Shown here: in pieces, positions 36,148-44,284 of the stretch
Position numbering within the stretch: the first letter of the stretch is position 1
Layout of the letters: each line of letters starts with the position of its first letter
Notes under the pieces: generated by a model
What the model saw: the letters and a program-made list of their open reading frames with translations, nothing else
What the model was told of the DNA's origin: nothing
The model's database searches: none
Position numbers and translations under genes: made by a program
Origin: CAG-791 sp963650385
Lineage (GTDB): Bacteria > Bacillota > Clostridia > Lachnospirales > Lachnospiraceae
Assembly: GCA_963650385.1 (NCBI GenBank)
Contig: CAVJLL010000002.1
Span: 43,993-107,992, forward strand
Length of the DNA: 64,000 nt
Direction: 5' to 3'

Positions 36148-38010
36148 CTACTCGTCCACCCGCAAAAGGCTGCCATCTTGGTTTACCTTAAAAAGTACAT
36201 TTTCCGTTTTCTCATCAATCTCCGGTAAGACATTCCCATACAGCGATACGAAATCGTCGTCCACATGAAAAACATACACATAATCATACGCATCGACGAA
36301 TTCAAGTAATTCATCGCTCGTCATATGGGTACTCCACTCATCTCCATCATAAGCAGCTGGTCCCGGGCTGCTGAAATCAATCTTTCTGGGGAGACAATAA
36401 TAGCCAACCTTTGTAGCACTATTCCCGTCCGAACCCCTGTCCAATATCAGAATGGATTTGTCCTCATCAACAACGGAGTTAATGAACTCTGATCGTCCAA
36501 AGCACTGCTTGTCCTCTTGATCCGTCCCACTAAAGCCGGATATCATCAACTCACGATTATCTGAAATAACCACAACCGACAACGTGATGAGCAATGCACT
36601 TTGCTGGATTATACTTACCCCCGCATATCGAACAAGCATAAGAGACACCGCCAAATATACCAAGGCAATCAACCACGTACACATATATCGATCAAAGCTG
36701 GCAAGTCCCCTCGCCTCATACTCAGAAAACGCAGTGTCATACAAAAAACACATCATCAGAGTGTAAGCAGCTGTTGCACCAATTGACCATACAAAAAGTT
36801 CTTTTCCCGTCACATGGTTTAAATACGGCGCATCACCGTCATAACTAAACTGGCGAGACACAATGCACAGCAAGAGAAGTCCCCCTGCAACAAAGGCATA
36901 TGATGCACCTCCCAACACACTTTTCGTAAAAACCGCCTTCCAGAAGCTCAATTCCACGTCGCTTTGATATGGAACAGAACCGTCATGCAAGAGAACCTTC
37001 AAAGCACCAAGCAGCGTAAATCCGCTATAACTTTGGGTTCCTTCCGTGCTCATATACAATGAAACGAACCAGTTATAGATCATCCACATTCCAAATGGAA
37101 TTACTGCCGGCAGCAACTGCCACACATAATACTTCCGAAAATATCTTCCTATCTTCTGCTCATTCCACAAATAAAAACACCAAATCAAAAACACGAACGG
37201 CACCGCTGTCATTTTACACATAATCAATATGAACAATGACAACATCAAAGAGAGTGACCGATACTGCACACTTTCCCCATCATGCGAGGCAATCCAAACG
37301 CTGTAAAATATGAGTATTCCGAAAATAGCATCCTGATAAATCGAATGATAGAAAATGAATGTGCTGAACAGGAGCGGCAGTCCCATCAATACAACAACCG
37401 ATACTACATATATCAGATTCTGATATGCTCTTTTCCCTTCCGTTTTAATCTCATCTGCAACGCCGATTGCAATGGCAACTAACAACATCTGAATTCCTCG
37501 GTATCCATTCGCTTCACTGTATGCAAATGACAACTTACACCACAGATATTCAAAAAGCGTAACAGCAGGCACGTAATCCTTGTGTGCCATGGAAGCCGGA
37601 GACATCACATATAATTGGTTTATTCTATAGCACTCTTTCAAAAAACGTCCCCAATGCGAAAACTCATCCCACTTAAAATAATGCTTGCCATAGTTCATCA
37701 CAAAAACAATCAGTGCAAGCATAACAAACACCACAACCGAACGATCCCATACAAGTTCTCGCAGTTTTAAGCCAAATCCTGAACGGTCTCGCCAAATTCC
37801 ATACACATATCCAAGGATCGAAAAAAATACACCTCCAATAATCCCAACAATCAGGTTTTTAAACACCATCCCGCTCACTAGCAGCAATATTACCTGGATA
37901 CAGTAAGCAAGCATCAGAGAATGTCCGAAACGTCTTTTTGTAACACTTCCATATGCCCCCCCAATAAACAGACTATATATAATTGGAACAATGATTTTAC
38001 AGATACTCAT
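36148..38010 (-). CDS. GT-C-like membrane protein, paralogue of 34195
   Basis: 620 residues with about twelve helices and a C-terminal outside domain of about 140 residues (SGFSGTDQEDKQCFGRSEFI onward). The loop HYFKWDEFSHWGRFLKECYR and MSPASMAHKDYVPAVTLFEY resembles the neighbouring gene in both order and spacing. The first helix carries an in-frame G7 run (37956-37962) at LFIGGAYG. It is the first gene of the AT-rich block and follows 145 bases that separate it from the ATPase-nuclease gene, including a short hairpin with ATTTGC and GCAAAT arms. The substrate is unknown. Confidence 0.72.
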   Translation of the reverse strand: MSICKIIVPIIYSLFIGGAYGSVTKRRFGHSLMLAYCIQVILLLVSGMVFKNLIVGIIGGVFFSILGYVYGIWRDRSGFGLKLRELVWDRSVVVFVMLALIVFVMNYGKHYFKWDEFSHWGRFLKECYRINQLYVMSPASMAHKDYVPAVTLFEYLWCKLSFAYSEANGYRGIQMLLVAIAIGVADEIKTEGKRAYQNLIYVVSVVVLMGLPLLFSTFIFYHSIYQDAIFGILIFYSVWIASHDGESVQYRSLSLMLSLFILIMCKMTAVPFVFLIWCFYLWNEQKIGRYFRKYYVWQLLPAVIPFGMWMIYNWFVSLYMSTEGTQSYSGFTLLGALKVLLHDGSVPYQSDVELSFWKAVFTKSVLGGASYAFVAGGLLLLCIVSRQFSYDGDAPYLNHVTGKELFVWSIGATAAYTLMMCFLYDTAFSEYEARGLASFDRYMCTWLIALVYLAVSLMLVRYAGVSIIQQSALLITLSVVVISDNRELMISGFSGTDQEDKQCFGRSEFINSVVDEDKSILILDRGSDGNSATKVGYYCLPRKIDFSSPGPAAYDGDEWSTHMTSDELLEFVDAYDYVYVFHVDDDFVSLYGNVLPEIDEKTENVLFKVNQDGSLLRVDE

Positions 38011-38155
38011 TTGCCATCTTGCCTCATGATTACAACTATCGCCAGACTTTAGTGAAGCACAGATTCAAGCGTTTCTCATGCTGGATTTGCACTGCGAAAC
38101 AGCAAATTTCCTTATCCACTTGTAAATCTATGCAAGCCACTATATTCCCAGCAGC

Positions 38156-39856
38156 TTATTTTCTCTTCACCATGCACCGTTTCTTATAGAACGCAATACC
38201 GTAGCACAGGACCTGCTCATAGGAGTCCTCATACTCCTGTGCATACATCCGCTCGTCAATCTGATGCAGTGCAGCATCGCATCCGCGCGCCATCTGATCC
38301 GCTTCCCGGACACACTTCACCTCAAAAACTGCGATCCGTCCGCCGCGCTTATCCTTCACGACGACATCACTCCGCCCTTCTCCATGCTCCCGGTTGGATT
38401 CCACCATGAACCCGCCGCCGGCAAAAATACCGGCCAGAAACGCATGATAAAAGTCTTCCTTATAGTCATGATAGCTGATGGTCTGGCGCAGTAAGGTATT
38501 CATCTGCGACGTAAGTACCGATGCATCCCCATCCCATACTGCGTCAAAGAGCGCCCGACGATCCGATGTCTGTGCATAGTCTGCAAACCACTTCTGAATG
38601 GTGGTCCGGAAGATATCCCGAATCTCCTCGTTCGGAATCACCAGTGCGAGCTCGTTTCCCGTCAGACTGTTCCATTCCTCAGGGGAGAGGTCCGACTCCC
38701 GGAGTCTTGTCAGATATCCGGTCAGATACAAAACGCTCCATAGGTTGTCCTCCGAGGCATGCAGATAATCATAGGTCAGGTCCTCAGCAATCTCCTGCCG
38801 GATGTAGCCGCCGGCCAGAAGGATCTCCAGCTTCTCCGAGATGGCATTGCCTTTCTGATCGATAAAGGAGCGAATAATGGCATTGTCGCTCGTATTTTTC
38901 CAGAAGCCCTCCGGCTGCGCCTTCGGATCCAGCTGCAGCTTGTAGAGATAGCTCAGAACATCCCACGGGCAATATACATCGAACTCACCGAAATGGTAGC
39001 CGTCGTACCATTTCCGGAGGATGGGCTTTCTCTCCTCCTGCCCCATGTCCTTCAGGAGCCGGTCCACCTCTCCGGCGACGAAGCCAAAGTATTCATCCAG
39101 CCTGGTGTCGGAAACCGTGTCCGAGACAAAATTGTTGGTTCCGGTGAAGATACTCTCCTTCGAGATCCGAAGGCACCCGGTCACAACCGCAAATTTCAGG
39201 GAGGTGTTGTCCTTCAAAGCGGTACTCAGGAGCGATCGGATGATCTCCAGCATCGGTGCATAGTAACCGTGTATGCTGGCCTTTGCCATCGGAACGTCAT
39301 ATTCATCCAGCAAGAGGATGACGGGCTTTCCGTAATAGGCCTGCATCATCCGCATCAGAAGGGCCAGGCTCGTTTTCAATGCTGCATCGGTCGGTGTCCC
39401 GTGAACCGTATCCGCGAGCTGCCGGAGCGCCGCCTTGTCGTTCTCACTGACACTGTCCCCGGATAAGAGGTAGAAATGCTCATCGCAGATCTGCGCGATC
39501 TGCTGCCGCAGCATTTCTTTGGCCGATGCAAAGGTCAGGCCGTCCACGTCCTTAAAGGTCAGAAAGAGCGTCGGATACTGATTCATCCATGCGTCGCACA
39601 GCTCCCGGTCCTTCGTTATCTGCAGGCCTTCGAACAGTGCCTTGCTGTCTTTTCGGATGTCAAAGAAGCTCTCCAGCATGCTCATGGCCAAGGTCTTGCC
39701 GAAGCGCCGAGGCCTAGTGATCAACGTCACTTCCGCCTGCCTCCTCAGAAGATCCGAAATCAGGCCGGACTTATCGATATAGTAATAGCCATCCTCTCGG
39801 ATTTTGGCAAAATTTGAAATCCCAATCGGGATTTTCTGTTCGATCATCTTCGTCAC
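38156..39856 (-). CDS. AAA-ATPase-like and PD-(D/E)XK nuclease fusion (PF09820/PF08011)
   Basis: About 566 residues from the ATG at 39856 (open to 39889). It opens IPIGISNFAKIREDGYYYIDKS, then a P-loop ITRPRRFGKTLAMSML at residues 47-62, an acidic Walker B VILLLDEYDVPMAK, and at the C-terminus a nuclease core KDKRGGRIAVFEVKCVREAD with GYGIAFY-like YGIAFYKKRCMVK at the end. This architecture is widespread in gut anaerobes and is thought to derive from mobile or defence genes; its action is unproven. It follows the TOPRIM gene by 11 bases, so it is probably the third gene of the same transcript. Confidence 0.85.
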   Translation of the reverse strand: MTKMIEQKIPIGISNFAKIREDGYYYIDKSGLISDLLRRQAEVTLITRPRRFGKTLAMSMLESFFDIRKDSKALFEGLQITKDRELCDAWMNQYPTLFLTFKDVDGLTFASAKEMLRQQIAQICDEHFYLLSGDSVSENDKAALRQLADTVHGTPTDAALKTSLALLMRMMQAYYGKPVILLLDEYDVPMAKASIHGYYAPMLEIIRSLLSTALKDNTSLKFAVVTGCLRISKESIFTGTNNFVSDTVSDTRLDEYFGFVAGEVDRLLKDMGQEERKPILRKWYDGYHFGEFDVYCPWDVLSYLYKLQLDPKAQPEGFWKNTSDNAIIRSFIDQKGNAISEKLEILLAGGYIRQEIAEDLTYDYLHASEDNLWSVLYLTGYLTRLRESDLSPEEWNSLTGNELALVIPNEEIRDIFRTTIQKWFADYAQTSDRRALFDAVWDGDASVLTSQMNTLLRQTISYHDYKEDFYHAFLAGIFAGGGFMVESNREHGEGRSDVVVKDKRGGRIAVFEVKCVREADQMARGCDAALHQIDERMYAQEYEDSYEQVLCYGIAFYKKRCMVKRK

Positions 39857-39867
39857 CATGCATCCCG

Positions 39868-40668
39868 TTAAAAGCGAGATCGATTGCATTTCGCGCGCTG
39901 ATTATGGGTTTTCCTCACTTTACTTCTCCAGAATGCTTCTCTCTGATAGTCTAAAAGGAATTCAGGAAAGGCACTCAAAATGAAAACTCTTTCTCCGTTC
40001 TGGATAAGCATCTGTTGTTCAAAGATGCTGCCCGGATTCACTCCGTTTCTGTATTCCTGAAAAGAAAGAACCGATTCGCTTCCAAAAAGGCAGGAGACTC
40101 GCATTGCAAATACTTCCAGCAACCGCCCCCAATCATTGATCTCATAATGATCAAACTGTGCCATGTGCTGATTTGCAGCACTTACTCGTTTATAATCATT
40201 GAACTTCTCCTGCTCGATCTCGCATTCGGTATATCCGGCGCACCCATCATCGGCAAGATCTCGAAGTGCCTCCACCATCGGATAACTGATGTACAGCTTT
40301 CCGTTTTCGGTTTCATTATCAAAATTCGCCAGCATTTCGGTCAGAACCTGCCGACCATCTGTGCCTTCCCTCAAATTCACCTGATGGCCGTCATAATCGA
40401 AAAACAGATAGATCTCCGAAAAGTTCTCTCTCGACAATCCCTGAAGAGATTCCGCTGCTTCCGGACTTGACTCTCTCAACACCTCAATGATATCGGTCTC
40501 AAAGTCATCTTCCTTAAGCGTTTTCCACAGCATGTAAATATTCTCTGCAGCCGAAAGCGTAATGATCTTAATCTGATCACCCTTGAAGAAAAAAGACTTC
40601 ATGTTTCGAATGATTGCAGGTTCTCTTGCCTCGCCTTCCACAATAAAGGCAATGGTAGCTTTATTCAT
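39868..40668 (-). CDS. TOPRIM-like protein paired with AAA ATPase
   Basis: 266 residues. The start AFIVEGEAREPAIIRNMKSF supplies the TOPRIM glutamate (E11), and YLFFDYDGHQVN supplies the D-x-D pair (D91, D93), the layout found in RloB, AbiLii, PARIS AriB and OLD nucleases. The rest is not similar to anything I can name: EALRDLADDGCAGYTECEIEQ and the basic C-terminus SKVRKTHNQRAKCNRSRF. The start overlaps the ATPase stop by four bases, so the two are made together. Probable role: metal-dependent nuclease or ribonuclease effector of an abortive-infection unit. Confidence 0.7.
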   Translation of the reverse strand: MNKATIAFIVEGEAREPAIIRNMKSFFFKGDQIKIITLSAAENIYMLWKTLKEDDFETDIIEVLRESSPEAAESLQGLSRENFSEIYLFFDYDGHQVNLREGTDGRQVLTEMLANFDNETENGKLYISYPMVEALRDLADDGCAGYTECEIEQEKFNDYKRVSAANQHMAQFDHYEINDWGRLLEVFAMRVSCLFGSESVLSFQEYRNGVNPGSIFEQQMLIQNGERVFILSAFPEFLLDYQREAFWRSKVRKTHNQRAKCNRSRF

Positions 40669-41777
40669 TGAAACGCTCCTGCTTTATACATTTTCTGAAG
40701 GTTGTGCGCCTGTCTCAGATCCTTCTCTGTGGAATCGGTCAGCGATACAATTCGGCTGTCACTGATCAGGAAATAGCAATCCGGCCTTAAAAGGTCGTTC
40801 GACATCAGATCTGTGTTGTGTGTCGTAAGAAGGACCTGCGTATTCTTCAGCTTGCGAAGAAGCTTTACCAGGGACTCGGCAAGTTCAAAATGGTAAAAGG
40901 CATCAAATTCATCAATAAAGACAAACGAAGCCTGTTCCATTTGGATATACCAAAAGTAAAACAGAGCCAGCGAACTGGTTCCTGTAGAGGCAATTGTAAA
41001 GAAATCCACTTCCCCATAGGGCATCCGGCAGATTATCTGCGGCTCTCCCATGCCGTCTTTGCCTGCAGCCAGTTCATAGTGAATGCCATTCTCTGCCAGA
41101 AAATTCTGGAAGTCCTCCAGTTTTCCGCGCTCAATGATTCCCTTTGACAGTTTCTCAGATCCGGCTGAAAATCCCTCATATCCCCGATTGTCCAGTGAAT
41201 AAAACAGGAGCATGTGATCAACCCAGGAAGCAAACTGTGAAAACACCTTGTTTTCCAGGTTATCCGCCGGCAGTGCCGTGCCGATTATATATTTTACACG
41301 GGAGATCTGATTATTTTTAACAGCAGACAGATTAAGATTTTCCGATCCCTTAAGGCTGGAGCTTCCGCAATTGGTTTCATAATCAAAATCCAGCACGATC
41401 CGTCCATCAATGCTTACCCGTTCATGCAGGAGCTGTCTCATGCTCTGTTTGGAATATTCATAGGTAAGCTCACTGTCACCAAAACGAAACGTATAGCGGA
41501 ACCAAACTCTCCTGCTCGCGTTATTCAAATTGCTGTAAATGATGTACTTGTCAGGAATGACATTCCAATCCGTAAGATGCACTACAATATCGAACAGCGC
41601 AAGTCCCAGGTTAGACTTTCCGCTCCCATTCGGCCCGTAGATGATTCCTTTGGTAAGGCATCTGTATTTTTCCGAGATCACCTCTGAATTAAATGAATAA
41701 TCGGATGTATTGGAAAAATCCAGGACGATACGATCCTTGAAGTTCTTAAAATTTTCCGTTTCAAACTTCATTAACAT
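40665..41777 (-). CDS. AAA15/21-type ATPase, partner of the TOPRIM protein
   Basis: 370 residues from the ATG at 41777, with GAGGG eight bases before it. Motifs: FETENFKNFKDRIVLDFSN at the start (the usual OLD/RecF-like first strand), Walker A GPNGSGKS at residues 48-55, a serine-rich TGTSSLALFYFW signature-like segment, Walker B VFIDEFDAFYH and H-loop LLTTHNTDLMSNDLL. This is the sensor-ATPase type of RloA, AbiLi and AriA. It lies 52 bases past a GT2 gene with no separate promoter visible, so expression may depend on the polysaccharide transcript. Confidence 0.82.
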   Translation of the reverse strand: MLMKFETENFKNFKDRIVLDFSNTSDYSFNSEVISEKYRCLTKGIIYGPNGSGKSNLGLALFDIVVHLTDWNVIPDKYIIYSNLNNASRRVWFRYTFRFGDSELTYEYSKQSMRQLLHERVSIDGRIVLDFDYETNCGSSSLKGSENLNLSAVKNNQISRVKYIIGTALPADNLENKVFSQFASWVDHMLLFYSLDNRGYEGFSAGSEKLSKGIIERGKLEDFQNFLAENGIHYELAAGKDGMGEPQIICRMPYGEVDFFTIASTGTSSLALFYFWYIQMEQASFVFIDEFDAFYHFELAESLVKLLRKLKNTQVLLTTHNTDLMSNDLLRPDCYFLISDSRIVSLTDSTEKDLRQAHNLQKMYKAGAFQ

Positions 41778-41829
41778 GAGTAGTTCCCTCTGGTGATTGT
41801 CTCTTCCGGTACTTCCATTCCGCCTCTGC

Positions 41830-42588
41830 TCACTTCCCCAGCAGCATTTTTGCGATCTCGACGGCGGCCGCGTCCAGTGCATAGATTCCGGAATATCCGT
41901 TTTCGCGGTAGATTTCTGCCTTCATCCAGATCCGCTTCCGGACCTGGCTCCACTCCTTCTCGTTGTTGCTGGCGCCGCCCATGGTGAAGTTCGCCAGCAC
42001 CTCGTTGACGAATGCGATCCGATAGCCGCCTCGGTGAATCCACAGGAGCATGTCCAGATCATCGAACACAGACTGGTTGCGGTAGAGCTTCTTCTGATAG
42101 ATTTCCCGGGAGGTGAACTGCGTGGGATGGTTCCAGGTGCGGGAGGAAACAAATTTCGGGTTTGAGGCACGCTTGATAAAGGTGCTCTCTCCGTTGTGCA
42201 TCCGAATATCCGCATAGGCCATGTCGAAGGGTGTCCGCTGATAAAGAGCCAGCATCGCTTCCAGTGCAATCGGCTCGTACCAATCGTCCGAATTGATGAT
42301 ACCGATGAAATCTCCCTGAGATTTGCGGATCCCCTTGTTCATGCCGTCATAAATGCCGTTGTCCTTCTCCGATGAAATCGTATATCGAACGCCGCGCTCT
42401 GCAAAGGCATCCCGGTAGGACTCACAGATGCTGACGGTTGCATCGGAGGAGCCGCCGTCAATGATATGGTACTCCAACGGAGCTACGGTCTGGTGCAGAA
42501 CCGACTCAATGGTCCTCGCGATGGTCGCCTCGCCCTGGTAGACCGGGGTCACGATGCTGAAGGTGATGCTGGGGGTATTCTCTTCCAT
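41830..42588 (-). CDS. Glycosyltransferase family 2 (WcaA/EpsE-like)
   Basis: 252 residues from the ATG at 42588; the frame is open to a TTG at 42702 that has GAGGA nearby, so a longer form with 38 extra residues cannot be excluded. Motifs: FSIVTPVYQGEATIARTIES, HIIDGGSSDATVS, DNGIYDGMNKGIRKSQGDFI and the metal-binding INSDDWY. QFTSREIYQKKLY and the following region are typical of the branch that adds the second sugar after a priming transferase. It follows the priming enzyme gene directly, which supports that order of action. Confidence 0.85.
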   Translation of the reverse strand: MEENTPSITFSIVTPVYQGEATIARTIESVLHQTVAPLEYHIIDGGSSDATVSICESYRDAFAERGVRYTISSEKDNGIYDGMNKGIRKSQGDFIGIINSDDWYEPIALEAMLALYQRTPFDMAYADIRMHNGESTFIKRASNPKFVSSRTWNHPTQFTSREIYQKKLYRNQSVFDDLDMLLWIHRGGYRIAFVNEVLANFTMGGASNNEKEWSQVRKRIWMKAEIYRENGYSGIYALDAAAVEIAKMLLGK

Positions 42589-42708
42589 TTTGTTAACTTT
42601 TACATTACCGCTTAAATCCATGTGCACTTGCAAATTCATCCCATTTCGATTGTGTATACAGCTTGGAATGAATGTCTTGCTGTATCCATCTGGAGATTTC
42701 AACGTTCC

Positions 42709-44094
42709 TCATTTGCCCGCATTATCCTGCATCTCCTTCGCCTGCTCCTCCGAGAATCCTTCGGTGCTCTCCTTCAGGAGCAGAATCTTCAGGGTCTCGA
42801 AGATGATCTGCAGATCGAGCAGGATGCTGAAGCTCGTGATGTAAATCATATCGAATTTCAGCTTATCCAGTGCGGTCGTATTGTACTTGCCGTACACCTG
42901 TGCCATGCCGGTGAGTCCGGCCTTGACCTTCGTCCGGAAGGTGAATTCCGGGATGTCTGCCGTGTACTTCTCCACGTGCTCAACGCGTTCTGGCCGGGGT
43001 CCCACGATGGACATCTCGCCGCGGATGATGTTCACGAGCTGCGGCAGCTCATCGACGCGGCAGGCACGAATGATGCGCCCAACCCGCGTGATCCGGTCGT
43101 CCTGCTCGCCTGCCGGGTGCGGCCGGCCATCCTTCTCCGCGTCCACGATCATTGACCGGAACTTCAGGATGGAGAAGCACTTTCCGCCGATGGTGCAGCG
43201 CACCTGCCGGTAGAACACCGGTCCCCCGTCCTCCAGCTTAATCGCTGCCGCCGTCAGGGCGAAAACAGGGCTCAGCACAACCAGTGCCAGCAAACTCAGC
43301 ACGACGTCAAACGCTCGCTTAATGCCGTACTGCAGCCCGGAAATGCCGAGGTTCCGTGACAAGAAGAGCGGCGTATCAAAGAGGTTCAGCTCTTCTGAAT
43401 TCTTGACAATAACGTCGGATAGCTTCGGTACGAAGTACACGCGCTTATCCATGTCAAAGCAGAGCTTGAGCAGCCGGTTTTTATCCGCAGACGGCAGGTC
43501 GTTGATGAGTACCGCATCGTGCTGCTGGATGGCTGCACGGATGTTTTGCACCGGCTCCTTGTAGTGCAGGACTGTTTTCACGCGGTACTTATAGGGCACG
43601 CCGTCGAGCTTCTCCATGAGGTGATCCGGGTAATCGCCCACGATCTCCACTACGAGGAGCGGCGGGAAGAGCCTGCGGTAGCAGTTGATCATCGGAATGA
43701 CCAAGAGACTGTCGATCACCGCCTGGATCAGGAACAGCAGTGCATAAAGCCGAACGAATTCATGAAGGAATCGAAACTGGCCGGTGATGGCAAGGGAAAG
43801 GAAGACCTCGATGACGTCCGTCACCAGAACGGTCAGAACCTGAGATGCCATGACGCTTGCCTTGCGCTCCACGCCGATCTTAAAGGCATGCAGCCAGCGC
43901 CCGACGATAACGAACACAGCGATGTATAAGAGAACAGACATGGAAAGGTTGCCGAGCCCCAGAAGGTGTCCCGTCTGGTTGTTCACCTCGACGAAGTCGT
44001 ACCAGAACGCCAGAAATAAGGCGGCAGCGATTCCGGTCAGAATCGTCCCGCAGCAAAAGCGATATATGTACTTGCCCTGCAGCTGCTGTTTCAT
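42709..44094 (-). CDS. Polyprenyl-phosphate sugar-1-phosphate transferase (priming enzyme)
   Basis: 461 residues from the ATG at 44094 with AGG seven bases before it (open to 44124). Four N-terminal helices and a Rossmann-like middle domain (residues 150-265) precede the PF02397 catalytic domain: IKRAFDVVLSLLALVVLSP, LEDGGPVFYRQVRCTIGGKC, FSILKFRSM, then RACRVDELPQLVNIIRGEMS with the catalytic Asp-Glu and VGPRPERVEHVEKY. It transfers a hexose-1-phosphate from a nucleotide sugar to undecaprenyl phosphate, the committed first step for the polysaccharide. The domain order is that of WbaP/CpsE. The first sugar cannot be told from sequence. Confidence 0.93.
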   Translation of the reverse strand: MKQQLQGKYIYRFCCGTILTGIAAALFLAFWYDFVEVNNQTGHLLGLGNLSMSVLLYIAVFVIVGRWLHAFKIGVERKASVMASQVLTVLVTDVIEVFLSLAITGQFRFLHEFVRLYALLFLIQAVIDSLLVIPMINCYRRLFPPLLVVEIVGDYPDHLMEKLDGVPYKYRVKTVLHYKEPVQNIRAAIQQHDAVLINDLPSADKNRLLKLCFDMDKRVYFVPKLSDVIVKNSEELNLFDTPLFLSRNLGISGLQYGIKRAFDVVLSLLALVVLSPVFALTAAAIKLEDGGPVFYRQVRCTIGGKCFSILKFRSMIVDAEKDGRPHPAGEQDDRITRVGRIIRACRVDELPQLVNIIRGEMSIVGPRPERVEHVEKYTADIPEFTFRTKVKAGLTGMAQVYGKYNTTALDKLKFDMIYITSFSILLDLQIIFETLKILLLKESTEGFSEEQAKEMQDNAGK

Positions 44095-44247
44095 AGAATT
44101 ACCTATGCTCTGTTTCCCATGCACTCAATGTTACTGTACTGGCGCCATCCAGCAACGGGTCCTAGCGGAGTTGTCCGGTTCGAGGACGTTCTCTGCTCCC
44201 CTGTCGCTTGGCTGGCGAATGAACTGTAATCATCCAACTAATGGTTC

Positions 44248-44284
44248 ATTATACCCCATTCAGAAGTTCGCGTATACGAACTTC
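44248..44284 (-). promoter_or_regulatory. Hairpin and candidate -10 between MBOAT and priming transferase genes
   Basis: GAAGTTCG (44263-44270) and CGAACTTC (44277-44284) form an eight-base inverted repeat over the last codons of the MBOAT gene. On the minus strand it is followed by a perfect TATAAT at 44248-44253. There is no U tract, so it does not look like a terminator, and no good -35. It may allow separate expression of the priming transferase after a 155-base leader. Confidence 0.3.

Noticed and set aside
38156..41777. Naming the first ATPase-TOPRIM module as PARIS, AbiL or RloAB
   Set aside because: Only the ATPase motifs and the E plus D-x-D of TOPRIM can be seen; nothing in the remaining sequence lets me choose between these families.
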